Assembly (NCBI RefSeq): GCF_013409365.1
Contig: NZ_JACCBA010000001.1
Location: 7,068,001 to 7,132,000 of the forward strand
DNA length: 64,000 nucleotides
Reading direction: 5' to 3'
Origin: Actinomadura luteofluorescens
GTDB taxonomy: Bacteria; Actinomycetota; Actinomycetes; Streptosporangiales; Streptosporangiaceae
In this document: positions 28,285 to 37,723 of the stretch, one piece after another
How the letters are laid out: each line of letters starts with the position of its first letter
How positions within the stretch are numbered: the stretch's first letter is position 1
Notes under the pieces: model-generated
The model's database searches: none
What the model was told of the DNA's origin: nothing
Seen by the model: the letters and a program-made list of their open reading frames with translations, nothing else
Made by a program: the position numbers and the translations under genes

Positions 28285-30777
28285 TCATTCCTCTTCGGAC
28301 GGGCCGTCGTCTTCGGGAACGGGGCCGATGGGGCCGCTGACGGCGGTCAGGGGCTTGTCCAGCGGCTCACCGGAGCCGTCCCGGCGGCCCATCGTGACGT
28401 TGAGCGTCGCCGGCCTGCCGCTCGGGCCCGCGGCCCGCAGGGGCGTCAGGGCCGCCCACGCCTGGACCAGGACGTCCTCGCCCTTGAGGAAGCGGTGGGC
28501 GCGGACGCCGCCGGTGGCGCGGCCCTTCGGCGGGAAGTCGGCGAAGTCGGCGAGTTTGATCGCGCCGGCCTGGGTGCCGGGCAGCGCCGAGGACGAGCCG
28601 GAGACCGTGATGACGCGCGCCTCGCGGGACGGGTCGAGGGCGCCGAACCACAGCACGCTCGCGCCGGAGCCGAGCTTGATGCCCGCCATGCCTCCGGCGG
28701 CCCGGCCCTGGGGACGGACGAGGGAGGCGGCGAAGTGCAGGAGCTGGGCGTCGGTGCTGATGAAGACGAGGTGCTGCTCTTCGGACATCAGCTGGACCGC
28801 GCCGATCACGCGGTCGCCGTCCTTGAGGCCGATGACCTCGAACTCGTCGCGGTTGGCGGGGAAGTCGGGGACGACCCGTTTCACCACGCCCTGGGCGGTG
28901 CCCAGCGCGAGGCCGCCGCCTTCCTCGCCGACGGAGGCGATGCCCACGACCGTCTCGTCCGGCTCCAGGTCGACGTACTCGGTGACCGGTGCCCCGCCCG
29001 CCAGGGACGGGGGCGTCGCGGACGGCGGCAGCGTCGGCAGGTCGAGGACGTCGATGCGGATCATCCGGCCCAGCGAGGTCACCGCGCCGACCTGGCCGCG
29101 GGCCGTGGCGGGCACGACCGAGGTCAGCACGTCGTGCGCGGCGCGGGGGCCGCTGTCGGGCAGCGGCGAGGCGTCGTGCGTGCGGGCCATGAGGCCGGTG
29201 GCGGACAGCAGCACCGTGCACGGGTCGTCGGCCACCTCCAGCGGAACGGCCTCCGCGGCGGTGTGGCCCGAGGACTCCAGCAGGATGGTGCGGCGCGGGG
29301 TCGCGAACTCCTTGACGACCTCGCCCATCTCCCGGGAGACGACGCCGCGCAGCTTGCGCTCCGAGTCGAGGATCGCGGTCAGCTTGGCGATCTCCTTGGC
29401 GAGCTGCTCCTTCTCCTTCTCCAGCTCCAGGCGGTCGAAGCGGGTGAGGCGGCGCAGCGGGGTGTCGAGGATGTACTGCGCCTGGATCTCCGACAGCTCG
29501 AAGATCTGCATGAGGCGCTGCTTGGCCTGGGCGGCGTCGTCGCTCTGCCGGATGACCTGGATGACCTCGTCGATGTTCAGCAGGGCGACGAGCAGGCCCT
29601 CCACCAGGTGGAGGCGGTCCTCGCGCTTGCGGCGCCGGAAGAGGGAGCGCCGGCGGACGACGTCGATGCGGTGGTCGATGTAGACCTGGAGCAGGTCGCG
29701 CAGGCCGAGGGTGCGGGGCTGGCCGTCGACCAGGGCGACGTTGTTGATGCCGAACGTCTCCTCCATCGGCGTGAGCCGGTAGAGGTCGGCGAGGACGGCC
29801 TCGGGGTTGAAGCCGTTCTTGATCTCGATGACCAGGCGGAGGCCGACCGTGCGGTCGGTGAGGTCCTTCAGGTCGGCGATGCCCTGGATCTTCTTGGCGT
29901 TGACCAGTTCCTTGATCTTGGCCTTCACCCGCTCGGGGCCGACGGCGTAGGGCAGCTCGCTCACGATGATGCCCTTGCGGCGGGGCGTGACGCTCTCGAT
30001 GGAGACCGTGGCGCGGGTGCGGAACGTCCCCCGGCCGCGCTCGTAGGCGTCGCGGATGCCGTCCAGCCCGACGATCTTCCCGCCGGTGGGCAGGTCGGGG
30101 CCGGGCACGAAGCGCATCAGCTCCTCGAGCGTGGCGTCCGGGTGGTCGATCAGGTGCCGGGCCGCGGCGACGACCTCGCCGAGGTTGTGCGGCGCCATGT
30201 TCGTGGCCATCCCGACCGCGATACCGGACGCGCCGTTGACCAGCAGGTTCGGGAACGCGGCGGGCAGCACCTCCGGCTCCTGCTCCTGCCCGTCGTAGTT
30301 GGGCCGGAAGTCGACGGTGTCCTCGTCGATGGAGGTGACCATCAGCATCGCCTCGCGGGACAGCCGCGCCTCGGTGTACCGCATGGCGGCGGGCATGTCG
30401 TCGCCGCCGAGCGACCCGAAGTTGCCGTGCCCGTCCACGAGCGGCATCCGCATCGCCCAGGGCTGCGCCATCCGCACCATCGCGTCGTAGATGGCGCTGT
30501 CGCCGTGCGGGTGCAGCTTGCCCATGACCTCGCCGACGACGCGGGCGCACTTGACGTGCCCGCGGTCGGGGCGCAGCCCCATCTCGTTCATCGAGTAGAG
30601 GATCCGGCGCTGGACGGGCTTCATGCCGTCGCGCGCGTCGGGAAGCGCCCGCTGGTAGATGACCGAGTAGGCGTATTCGAGGAAGCTGCCGCGCATCTCG
30701 TCGGAGACGTCGACGTCGACGATGTTCTCCTCGAAGTCCGGCGGAGGTGGAGGGGCTTGGGATCCGCGTCGTGCCAT
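28285..30777 (-). CDS. parC: DNA topoisomerase IV subunit A (GyrA/ParC family)
   Basis: The protein of about 830 aa has the winged-helix and tower domains of type IIA topoisomerases, with the catalytic tyrosine in [10 protein letters not shown] (Y134) and the region [12 protein letters not shown], where Ser and Asp sit at the positions of E. coli GyrA S83 and D87. The C-terminal part has degenerate beta-pinwheel blades and no clear GyrA box, which favours topoisomerase IV over gyrase. It pairs with the B subunit encoded at 22481. The start chosen is ATG at 30777 ([13 protein letters not shown]); ATG at 30786 or a longer start at 30807 is possible. Confidence 0.9.
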   Translation of the reverse strand: MARRGSQAPPPPPDFEENIVDVDVSDEMRGSFLEYAYSVIYQRALPDARDGMKPVQRRILYSMNEMGLRPDRGHVKCARVVGEVMGKLHPHGDSAIYDAMVRMAQPWAMRMPLVDGHGNFGSLGGDDMPAAMRYTEARLSREAMLMVTSIDEDTVDFRPNYDGQEQEPEVLPAAFPNLLVNGASGIAVGMATNMAPHNLGEVVAAARHLIDHPDATLEELMRFVPGPDLPTGGKIVGLDGIRDAYERGRGTFRTRATVSIESVTPRRKGIIVSELPYAVGPERVKAKIKELVNAKKIQGIADLKDLTDRTVGLRLVIEIKNGFNPEAVLADLYRLTPMEETFGINNVALVDGQPRTLGLRDLLQVYIDHRIDVVRRRSLFRRRKREDRLHLVEGLLVALLNIDEVIQVIRQSDDAAQAKQRLMQIFELSEIQAQYILDTPLRRLTRFDRLELEKEKEQLAKEIAKLTAILDSERKLRGVVSREMGEVVKEFATPRRTILLESSGHTAAEAVPLEVADDPCTVLLSATGLMARTHDASPLPDSGPRAAHDVLTSVVPATARGQVGAVTSLGRMIRIDVLDLPTLPPSATPPSLAGGAPVTEYVDLEPDETVVGIASVGEEGGGLALGTAQGVVKRVVPDFPANRDEFEVIGLKDGDRVIGAVQLMSEEQHLVFISTDAQLLHFAASLVRPQGRAAGGMAGIKLGSGASVLWFGALDPSREARVITVSGSSSALPGTQAGAIKLADFADFPPKGRATGGVRAHRFLKGEDVLVQAWAALTPLRAAGPSGRPATLNVTMGRRDGSGEPLDKPLTAVSGPIGPVPEDDGPSEEE

Positions 30778-30944
30778 GCCCCACATTGTGGCCGGTCCCG
30801 GGGACATCTTTGGCCCGCCTCACCGGGTGATCCGGCCAAGTCGGCGGATCGATCCCGTTTCGTCACCTCCGCGGACCTGGCAGATTGAGCGGGAACCGTT
30901 TCGGTTTTCCCAGGTGGGAGTTCGTCGAGCAGGTGGAGGTTTCG

Positions 30945-32108
30945 TTGAGCGGGCTGGCCGACTTCCAGAACTCGATCTATCTGCAGGGGCTCGGGGACGT
31001 CCTGCCGGCGCTGCCGACGGACCTGACGAGGCTGGAGGGCCTCGCGGAGCGGGCGCTGTCGGCGCGGGCGTTCGGATACGTGGCGGGGTCGGCGGGCAGC
31101 GAGGCGACCGCGCGGGCCAACCGCGCCGCGTTCGACCGGTGGCGGATCGTCCCGCGGATGCTGCGGGACGTCGCCGAGCGCGACCTGTCGGTGACGGTCC
31201 TCGGCACTCCGATGCCGTCGCCGGTCCTGCTCGGCCCCATCGGCGTGCAGTCGATCTTCCATCCGGACGGCGAGCTGGCCGTCGCGCGGGCGGCCGCTGC
31301 CGAGGGGCTGACGATGGTGCTGAGCACCGCGTCCTCGTTCGGCATCGAGGAGGTCGCGGAGGCGAACGGGGACGGGCCGCGCTGGTACCAGCTGTACTGG
31401 CCCAAGGACAGGGAGCTCGCCGTCAGCTTCCTGGAGCGGGCGAAGGCGGCCGGGTACACCGCCCTCGTCGTCACGCTCGACACGTTCACGCTGGCGTGGC
31501 GTCCGCGCGACCTGGACCAGGCCTACCTGCCGTTCCTGCGCGGCATCGGGGTGGCGAACTACTTCAGCGACCCGGTGTTCCAGAAGGCGGTCGGCGGGCC
31601 CGTGACGGAGGCCAACCGCGACATGGCGCTGCTGCACTGGGTCGCCAACTTCGGCAATCCCAGCCTGACCTGGGACGACCTGCTCTTTCTGCGCGAGCAC
31701 TGGGACGGGCCGATCGCGCTCAAGGGCATCCAGCATCCCGACGACGCCCGGCAGGCGGTGGACGCCGGGATGGACGCCGTCATCGTCTCCAACCACGGCG
31801 GGCGGCAGGTGGACGGCGCGGTCGCCTCGCTGGACGCGCTGCCCGGCGTGGTCGACGCCGTCCGCGACCAGGCGACGGTCCTCTTCGACAGCGGTATCCG
31901 GACCGGGGCGGACATCGTCAAGGCGCTCGCCCTCGGCGCCAGGGCGGTCCTGGTCGCGCGCCCGTACGCGTACGGGCTGGCACTGGGCGGCCAGACGGGT
32001 GTCCAGCACGTCCTGCGCTGCCTCCAGGCCGAACTGGAGCTGACCATGGCGCTATCCGGCGTCAAGCGTCCGGACGAGCTGAAGCCGGAAATCCTCGTCC
32101 GCGCCTAG
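30945..32108 (+). CDS. FMN-dependent alpha-hydroxy-acid oxidase (lactate 2-monooxygenase-like)
   Basis: The 387-aa protein is a TIM-barrel flavoenzyme. FMN and substrate residues are seen in PVLLGPIGVQSIFHPDGE, WYQLYWPKD, TLDT, IALKGIQHPDDA and the catalytic SNHGGRQVDGA, with the active-site histidine. Relatives oxidise L-lactate or other 2-hydroxyacids; the N-terminal DFQNSIYLQGLGD matches the lactate 2-monooxygenase branch. The start chosen is TTG at 30945, five bases after GGAGG. A TTG at 30885 would add 20 residues not seen in the family. It is divergent from topoisomerase subunit A. Confidence 0.9.
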   Translation: MSGLADFQNSIYLQGLGDVLPALPTDLTRLEGLAERALSARAFGYVAGSAGSEATARANRAAFDRWRIVPRMLRDVAERDLSVTVLGTPMPSPVLLGPIGVQSIFHPDGELAVARAAAAEGLTMVLSTASSFGIEEVAEANGDGPRWYQLYWPKDRELAVSFLERAKAAGYTALVVTLDTFTLAWRPRDLDQAYLPFLRGIGVANYFSDPVFQKAVGGPVTEANRDMALLHWVANFGNPSLTWDDLLFLREHWDGPIALKGIQHPDDARQAVDAGMDAVIVSNHGGRQVDGAVASLDALPGVVDAVRDQATVLFDSGIRTGADIVKALALGARAVLVARPYAYGLALGGQTGVQHVLRCLQAELELTMALSGVKRPDELKPEILVRA

Positions 32109-32185
32109 ACGGCGCGTACGAGCACGGTGGGTAGGAGCAGGGCCCGCCCGGACTTTCGCGGGCGAATGCGGGTAGGGAGACGCGC

Positions 32186-33457
32186 ATGCGCTGGCCCGAT
32201 CACGCCATCTGGTGGCACGCCTATCCCCTCGGTTTCGTCGGCGCCGAACGCGAGGCCGCCGTCGCGCCGGAGCCGCGGCTCGGACGGATCGGCGGCTGGC
32301 TCGACCATCTCGTCGGCCTCGGCTGCAACGGCCTCGCGCTCGGCCCGGTGTTCGCGTCCGAGACGCACGGCTACGACACCGTCGACCACTACCGGGTCGA
32401 TCCCCGGCTCGGCGGCGAGGACGACCTGCGGCGACTGATCGACGAGGCGTCGGACAAGGGCGTCCGCGTGCTGCTCGACGGCGTCTTCAACCACGTCGGA
32501 CGCGGGTTCGCCCCGTTCGCCGATGTCGCCTCCAAGGGCGACGCCTCCGCCTACCGGAAGTGGTTCCATGCCGACCTGCGCACGTTCGAGGGCCACGACC
32601 GGCTCGTCACCCTGAACCACGCCGAACCCGAGGTCGCCGACTACGTCACCGACGTCATGACCCACTGGCTGGCGCGCGGCGTGGACGGATGGCGCCTCGA
32701 CGCCGCCTACGCCGTCCCGCCGGACTTCTGGCGGACGGTCACAGACCGCGTCCGCGCGCGTTTTCCCGATGCCTGGCTCGTCGGCGAGGTCATCCACGGC
32801 GACTACGCGGGCCTTGTGAAACAGACCGGTTTCGACTCCGTCACCCAGTACGAGCTGTGGAAGGCCATCTGGAGCTCGCTGAACGACCGGAACTTCTTCG
32901 AACTCGCCCACGCGCTCGACCGCCACAACGGGATGCTGGCCACGTTCGCCCCGCAGACCTTCCTCGGCAATCACGACGTGACCCGCATCGCCACCCGGCT
33001 GACCGAACGGCGCGCTCTGGCCCACGCGCTCGTGGTCCTGATGACCGTCGGCGGCGTCCCGACCATCTACGCCGGTGACGAGTTCGCTTTCGAAGGCGTC
33101 AAGGAGGAGCGCGAAGGCGGGGACGACGCCATACGGCCGCCGTTCCCCGACCGTCCCGGCGACGTTGCCGGGCACGGCGGCGCACACCACCGCCTTCACC
33201 AGGACCTGATCGGCGTGAGGCGGCGCCACCCCTGGCTCGTCCGGGCGCGGACCACGGCGGCCACCTTGACCAATACGGCCTTCTCCTACACCGTGGAGGA
33301 CGGCCCGGAGCGGCTGGCGGTCGTCCTGAACACGGGCGATGAGCCCGCCCGGGTGAGTCTGCCCGCCGCCGGCTGGACACGCGTGGCCGGTGAGGCGGCC
33401 TTCACTGGGGACGGCGCGGAAGTCCCGCCCTCCGGATGGGCGATCGCCGAACCATGA
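32186..33457 (+). CDS. GH13 alpha-amylase family glycoside hydrolase
   Basis: The 423-aa protein contains the GH13 conserved regions: LLDGVFNHVG, DGWRLDAAY with the nucleophile D172, WLVGEVI with acid/base E201, and FLGNHD with the transition-state aspartate D264. There is no signal peptide, so it acts inside the cell, probably on maltodextrin-, trehalose- or sucrose-type substrates; the exact one is not clear. It starts IWWHAYPLGF and lacks extra binding modules. The ATG at 32186 follows GGGAGA. It lies 77 bases after the flavoenzyme gene with no terminator seen between. Confidence 0.9.
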   Translation: MRWPDHAIWWHAYPLGFVGAEREAAVAPEPRLGRIGGWLDHLVGLGCNGLALGPVFASETHGYDTVDHYRVDPRLGGEDDLRRLIDEASDKGVRVLLDGVFNHVGRGFAPFADVASKGDASAYRKWFHADLRTFEGHDRLVTLNHAEPEVADYVTDVMTHWLARGVDGWRLDAAYAVPPDFWRTVTDRVRARFPDAWLVGEVIHGDYAGLVKQTGFDSVTQYELWKAIWSSLNDRNFFELAHALDRHNGMLATFAPQTFLGNHDVTRIATRLTERRALAHALVVLMTVGGVPTIYAGDEFAFEGVKEEREGGDDAIRPPFPDRPGDVAGHGGAHHRLHQDLIGVRRRHPWLVRARTTAATLTNTAFSYTVEDGPERLAVVLNTGDEPARVSLPAAGWTRVAGEAAFTGDGAEVPPSGWAIAEP

Positions 33458-33539
33458 CATCCGTCATGGGTCACCCCTGAGAACTTCATGATCGTTTCCT
33501 GACGTCCGTGACTGCGCGCCCGCGCGGTCGCCGGACACC

Positions 33540-34193
33540 ATGGAAGCCATGAAGGCACCTGTGATCGAGGTACGCGACCTGGACCTGAACGAGGCCGTGC
33601 GCAACGTCTCGTTCACCGTGGCGCGGGGCGAGGTCTACGCGCTGCTGGGCCGCTACGGGTCCGGCAAGACGGCCCTCCTGGAGATCCTCGCGGGGCTGCG
33701 GCGCCCCACCGGCGGAACCGTCCGGCTTCGCGGCGCCGACCCCTACACCGACCGCGACGCCGCGCGCGCCGGCGCCGTGTGGCGCGACGGCGGCCTCTTC
33801 CCGGGGCTGACCGTCGCCGAGGTCGTCGACACCTGGCGGCGCTGGACCCTCGACCCGATCACCCGCGACCAGGCGCTGCGCATGACCGGCCTCGCCCGCC
33901 ACGCCGGCGTGCCGTTCGAGCGGCTGACGGCCGGGCGGCGGCGCCTGCTCGACCTGGCCCTGGCCCTGGTCGGACGGTCGGACGTGCTCGTCCTCGACGA
34001 GCCCACCGCCGGGCTCGACGGCGCCGCCGCGCGCGAGGTGTGGTCGGTGCTGGCGAGGCTGGCCGCGGACGGCGTCGCCGTGGTCGTCACCACCCGCGAC
34101 CCGGCCGAGGCGTGCCGCGCCGACCGGGTCGGGATCCTGGACGAGGGCCGCCTGGTCACCGGCCGGGACGCCGCCCGGCTCCGCGCCGCCTGA
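33540..34193 (+). CDS. Orphan ABC transporter ATP-binding protein
   Basis: The 217-aa protein is a minimal ATPase domain with Walker A GRYGSGKT and Walker B VLVLDEPTAGLDG. The signature motif is degenerate (RLTAGRRR where LSGGQ is expected) and the H-loop is replaced (VTTRDPAEA, no histidine). No permease gene is next to it. It is followed 41 bases later by a two-component pair. It may work with a permease elsewhere, as the ATPase of a kinase-linked exporter, or may have become a regulatory protein. Confidence 0.85.
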   Translation: MEAMKAPVIEVRDLDLNEAVRNVSFTVARGEVYALLGRYGSGKTALLEILAGLRRPTGGTVRLRGADPYTDRDAARAGAVWRDGGLFPGLTVAEVVDTWRRWTLDPITRDQALRMTGLARHAGVPFERLTAGRRRLLDLALALVGRSDVLVLDEPTAGLDGAAAREVWSVLARLAADGVAVVVTTRDPAEACRADRVGILDEGRLVTGRDAARLRAA

Positions 34194-34222
34194 GCCCCCC
34201 GCGCCCCCCCCTGACGGCCGCA

Positions 34223-34228
34223 TACGCT
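34223..34228 (+). promoter_or_regulatory. -10 element of a leaderless promoter for the second sensor kinase
   Basis: TACGCT ends six bases before GTG 34235, with no ribosome site. This gives the kinase-regulator pair its own promoter, separate from the ABC ATPase gene. Confidence 0.5.
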
Positions 34229-34234
34229 GGGCGC

Positions 34235-35362
34235 GTGCAGCCCAGGATCCCCCGTCCCACCGTCATCGCCGCGATCATCGTGGGGATGACGATGCTGACG
34301 CTGGCCGGATCCCTGCTGCAGGCACTCTGGTACGAGATCGTCGACAGGAGGGACGCCGGACGCCTGCTCCTGGCCCTCGCCGGGACCGGTGCGGCCTTCG
34401 GCCTCTACGCCCGCCTCCTGTGGCAGAACCTGATGCGCCGCACCGCCCCCGCGCACCGGCTCGGGCTCGCCGCGATCGCGGTGATCTGCTGGGCGCTGCC
34501 CCCGCTGCTCGGCACCGGTCAGGGCTGGGGCAACGCGCTCCTGGTCCCCGCCGGGCTGATCGCCGTCGTGCTCCCGGTGCGCGAGGCGATCGTCACGGCC
34601 GCCGCGGCGACCGTCCTGACCCCGGTCTACGGCCAGCTTCTCGGGCTCCCCGCGCTCACGGTCCTGTACGAGGTGGCGGGCGTGCCGCTCGGCGCCTTCT
34701 CCGGATACGTCACGGTCTGGCTGTTCCACGTCGTCCAGGAGCTCCGGGAGGCGCGCGCGGAGCTGGCCCGGTCCGCGGTGGGGGAGGAGCGCCTCCGGTT
34801 CGCCCGCGACCTGCACGACGTCCTCGGCCACAGCCTCCAGGCCGTCGCGCTGCGCGCCGAGGTGGCCGAACGGTACCTCGAACGCGACGACGGCCGCGTC
34901 CGCAAGGAGCTGACCGAGATCCAGACGATGTCGCGGGACGCGGTGCGGGACGTGCGCGAGGTCGTCCGCGGCTACCGCGCCACGTCCCTGCGCACCGAGC
35001 TGGACGGCATGTCCGCCGTCCTGCGCGCCGCCGGGATCCGCTGCGAGCGCCCCGAGGTCTCGCCGGAGCTGCCCGCCCACGTCCACGAACCGCTCGGCTG
35101 GGTCGCCCGCGAGGCCGCCACCAACGTCCTGCGGCACTCCAGCGCCACCTGGTGCGAGATCACCGTCCGGGCCGGCCGCGACCGCGTCCAGCTGGAGATC
35201 GTCAACGACGGCGCCGCGCGCCGCGCCGCCGGGGACGCCGGCAGCGGCCTGGCAGGCCTCGCCGAACGGATCACGGCCGCCGGCGGCCGCTTCCGGGCGG
35301 GCCCCGGGGGCGACGGGACGTTCCGGGTGACGGCCGCCGTCCCCGCGAAGGGAGACGCATGA
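34235..35362 (+). CDS. Sensor histidine kinase (NarL/DesK type)
   Basis: The 375-aa protein has about five or six membrane segments in residues 10-165, the phospho-acceptor in ARDLHDVLGHSLQAV (H194), and an HATPase domain with AREAATNVLRHS and the G-box GSGLAGLAERI. The DesK-like arrangement suggests a membrane-state sensor, though the signal is unknown. It partners the regulator encoded next, whose ATG overlaps its stop. The start is GTG at 34235; the longer frame to 33779 overlaps the ABC gene and is false. Confidence 0.9.
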   Translation: MQPRIPRPTVIAAIIVGMTMLTLAGSLLQALWYEIVDRRDAGRLLLALAGTGAAFGLYARLLWQNLMRRTAPAHRLGLAAIAVICWALPPLLGTGQGWGNALLVPAGLIAVVLPVREAIVTAAAATVLTPVYGQLLGLPALTVLYEVAGVPLGAFSGYVTVWLFHVVQELREARAELARSAVGEERLRFARDLHDVLGHSLQAVALRAEVAERYLERDDGRVRKELTEIQTMSRDAVRDVREVVRGYRATSLRTELDGMSAVLRAAGIRCERPEVSPELPAHVHEPLGWVAREAATNVLRHSSATWCEITVRAGRDRVQLEIVNDGAARRAAGDAGSGLAGLAERITAAGGRFRAGPGGDGTFRVTAAVPAKGDA

Positions 35363-35964
35363 TCCGCGTGCTGCTCGCCGACGACCACCTCCTGATCAGG
35401 GAGGCGCTCGTCCTGCTGCTGGAGACCGAGGACGGCATCGAGGTCGCCGCCGACGTCGGGCGCGGCGACGAGGCGGTGGAGCGCGCCCTCGCCCTCAGGC
35501 CCGACGTCGCCGTCCTCGACATCGACATGCCCGGCCTGGACGGCCTCGCCGCGGCCGAGCGGCTGTCCCGCGAGCTGCCCGCCTGCCGCCTGGTGATCGT
35601 CACCGCGCACGGCCGCCCCGGCAACCTGCGCCGCGCCATGGCCGCCGGAGTCCGCGGCTTCCTCGGCAAGGACGCGCCCGGCCGCCGCCTCGCCCAGGTC
35701 ATCCGGCAGGTCGCCGGCGGCGCCCGCTACATCGACCCCCAGCTCGCCGCCGACGCCCTCGCCGCCGAGGAGTGCCCCCTCACCCCACGCGAACTCGACA
35801 CCCTCCGCGCCGCCGCCGACGGCGCCCCCGTCTCCCGCATCGCGCGCACCCTGGGCCTCTCCGAGGGCACCGTCCGCAACTACCTCTCGGCCGCCGTCAC
35901 CAAACTGGGCACCGACAACCGCCACACCGCCGCCCGCACAGCAAGAGACCTGGGCTGGTTGTAG
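35359..35964 (+). CDS. NarL/FixJ-family response regulator (DesR-like)
   Basis: The 201-aa protein has a receiver (LLADDH, D54 in VLDIDMPGLDG, TAHG, LGKDA) and a LuxR-type HTH (LTPRELDTLRAAADGAPVSR, SEGTVRNYLSAAVTKLG). The ATGA overlap with the kinase stop indicates translational coupling. DesR-type regulators control membrane-lipid or exporter genes; here the upstream orphan ABC ATPase is the nearest candidate target, by inference. Confidence 0.92.
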   Translation: MIRVLLADDHLLIREALVLLLETEDGIEVAADVGRGDEAVERALALRPDVAVLDIDMPGLDGLAAAERLSRELPACRLVIVTAHGRPGNLRRAMAAGVRGFLGKDAPGRRLAQVIRQVAGGARYIDPQLAADALAAEECPLTPRELDTLRAAADGAPVSRIARTLGLSEGTVRNYLSAAVTKLGTDNRHTAARTARDLGWL

Positions 35965-36167
35965 CGCTCCCGACAGCGAACACAACGCCTGCACCGACCT
36001 CGATGGCCGCGATCGCGTCCGAAGGCAGATTCGAGCGAAGCAAGAATCTGATCGCGAAGCGAGCCTTTGGGCGAGTCGGAGCGATGCCAGCGATCGCCGC
36101 AGTTCCCGACGATGGAGGGCCGCCAAGGCCCGAAGGAGGAGGGCACTGCAATAGGCACAGCAATGAA
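35965..36167. repeat. Non-coding island rich in short palindromes, possible dispersed repeat
   Basis: This stretch has lower GC than its surroundings and many GCGATCGC- and TCGCTTCGC-like palindromic fragments. Several short frames are open but none has normal codon use or a ribosome site. It lies between two convergent genes. It looks like an intergenic repeat of the kind found scattered in actinobacterial genomes, but a second copy is not present in this window, so dispersal is inference. Confidence 0.35.
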
Positions 36168-36857
36168 TCAGCGTCTGGCTAGGACCAGGGAGCCTCGTTT
36201 GGTTATGGGAAGGGGGGTGCGTAGGCGGGTGGCGGCCTCGGTGGCCTGGGGGCGGGGGACCGCGCGGGCGATCAGGTAGTCGCGGACGGCGGCCTGGTCG
36301 GGGAGGGTGATCAGCGGGGCGTCCCAGCGCTCCACCTCGACCTCGCCGAAGAGTTCGCCGACGCGGGCCGGGGCCTCCTCGGCGTCGAACGTGGTCGGCT
36401 CGGGGCGCCACACCGGCGACAGCTCGGGGCTGTCGGTCCGGCAGATCGCGGTGACCAGCAGGAGGCCGCCAGGGGCGAGGACGCGGCGGGCCTCGCGCAG
36501 CGCCCGCTCGGGGTCGTCCAGTTGGGGGAGCAGGTTCACGGCCACGGCGGCGTCGAACGTCCCGTCCCGGAAGGGCAGGCGCAGCGCGTCGGCCCGCAGG
36601 CGCGGCGCCGGGTGGGCGGACACGAGGTCGGCGGAGACGTCCAGCCCGACGAGCCGGAACGGCGGCGGGTGGGGGAGGGCGTCGCTGAGGGCGCCCTCCC
36701 CGCAGCCGATGTCCAGGACGCGGGACGCGCCCGAGCCCAGCAGCTTGGAGGCGATGTGGTCGTGCAGGCTCCGCGCCCCGATCAGGTACTTCCTGACGAC
36801 TCTGGCGGCGAGGCGGAAGCGTTCGGAGCCGGAGTCGTGGTCGGGTGTGAGGGCCAT
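36168..36857 (-). CDS. Class I SAM-dependent methyltransferase
   Basis: The 229-aa protein has the SAM-binding glycine motif RVLDIGCGEGALSDAL (motif I), an acidic residue ending the next strand (VGLDVSADL), motif ALRLPFRDGTFDAAVAVNLL and the post-motif VLAPGGLLLVTA, all typical of the UbiE/Methyltransf_11 group. The substrate is unknown. The start is ATG at 36857 (MALTPDHDSG); the longer frame to 36968 overlaps the upstream control region. The gene ends against the palindrome-rich island at 35965-36167. Confidence 0.9.
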   Translation of the reverse strand: MALTPDHDSGSERFRLAARVVRKYLIGARSLHDHIASKLLGSGASRVLDIGCGEGALSDALPHPPPFRLVGLDVSADLVSAHPAPRLRADALRLPFRDGTFDAAVAVNLLPQLDDPERALREARRVLAPGGLLLVTAICRTDSPELSPVWRPEPTTFDAEEAPARVGELFGEVEVERWDAPLITLPDQAAVRDYLIARAVPRPQATEAATRLRTPLPITKRGSLVLARR

Positions 36858-36895
36858 GCGGACAGTCTTCCCGGTGTACCGTCCGGAAAGCGTCG

Positions 36896-37645
36896 TCAGG
36901 CGGTGACGCCTCCGTCGACGACCAGGTCGTGTCCGACGACGTGGGACGAGGCGCCGGAGGCCAGCCACAGGATGGTCTCGGCCACTTCTCCGGTTTCGGA
37001 CACCCGGCCGGACGGCGCGGAGGTGCGCATCCGCTCGGCGCGCTCGGCGTGCGACTCGCCCGGGAGCAGCGACATCGGCGTGTCGGTGGCGCCCGGGCTG
37101 ACCGCGTTGACGCGGACGCCGTCGGCGACGTGGTCGAGGGCGGCGGTGCGGGTGAGGACGCTGACCGCCGCCTTGGAGGCCGCGTAGGCCGCGAGGCCGG
37201 GCCGGCGCCCGTGCGCGCCGATGTTGGACGAGACGTTGACGATCGCCCCGCCGCCGTGGGCGCGCATGTGGGCGATCTCGTGCTTCATCGACAGGAACAC
37301 GCCGGTCAGGTTCACCGCCAGGACGGCGTTCCAGGCGGCGGGGTCGATGTCGGCGACGGGTCCGGCGGCGCTGAAGATCCCGGCGTTGTTGACGGCGACG
37401 TGGAGGCCGCCGTGGCGGCCCGCGACCGCCTCGACCATTCCGGCGGCCGACGCGGGGTCGGCCACGTCCGCGACGACGTGGTCGGCCCGGTCCGAGCCGA
37501 TCTCCTTCACGGCCGCGGCCAGCGCGGCCTCGTCGCGTCCGGCCAGGACGACCAGCGCGCCCTCGCGGGCGAAGGCGTGCGCGGTGGCGCGGCCGATGCC
37601 GCCCGCGCCGCCGGTGATGAGGACGATCTTGCTGTCGAATCGCAT
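36896..37645 (-). CDS. SDR family NAD(P)-dependent oxidoreductase
   Basis: The 249-aa protein is a classical short-chain dehydrogenase: cofactor motif TGGAGGIGRA (TGxxxGxG), NNAG in AVNNAGIF, catalytic serine in VNVSSNIG, YxxxK in YAASKAAV, and the C-terminal substrate-loop region. Redox substrate unknown. The ATG at 37645 follows GGAG by seven bases. An operator-like site overlaps its -10 region, and the tetR-type gene lies just upstream on the same strand, so that repressor probably controls it. Confidence 0.92.
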   Translation of the reverse strand: MRFDSKIVLITGGAGGIGRATAHAFAREGALVVLAGRDEAALAAAVKEIGSDRADHVVADVADPASAAGMVEAVAGRHGGLHVAVNNAGIFSAAGPVADIDPAAWNAVLAVNLTGVFLSMKHEIAHMRAHGGGAIVNVSSNIGAHGRRPGLAAYAASKAAVSVLTRTAALDHVADGVRVNAVSPGATDTPMSLLPGESHAERAERMRTSAPSGRVSETGEVAETILWLASGASSHVVGHDLVVDGGVTA

Positions 37646-37657
37646 ACCGGGCTCCAA

Positions 37658-37663
37658 ATAATA
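37658..37663 (-). promoter_or_regulatory. -10 element of the SDR promoter
   Basis: TATTAT on the minus strand is a near-consensus -10, unusual in this GC-rich context. It directly adjoins the operator at 37663-37676. No clear -35 is seen. Confidence 0.5.
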
Positions 37664-37676
37664 GATCGATCGGTCT
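37663..37676. promoter_or_regulatory. TetR-type operator in the SDR promoter
   Basis: AGATCGATCGGTCT is palindromic at 12 of 14 positions and abuts the -10 element. Its AGACCGATCGATCT form (minus strand) resembles operators bound by TetR-family repressors. Confidence 0.55.
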
Positions 37677-37695
37677 TGAATAAGGGGCGAAAGAA

Positions 37696-37715
37696 GCCCC
37701 GCCGGGCGGCGGGGC
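37696..37715 (-). terminator. Intrinsic terminator after the tetR-type gene
   Basis: GCCCCGCC and GGCGGGGC form a perfect 8-bp stem with a four-base loop, followed on the minus strand by the T-rich run TTCTTTC. It begins eight bases after the regulator's stop codon and separates its transcription from the SDR gene. Confidence 0.8.
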
Positions 37716-37723
37716 GGGTCCGG

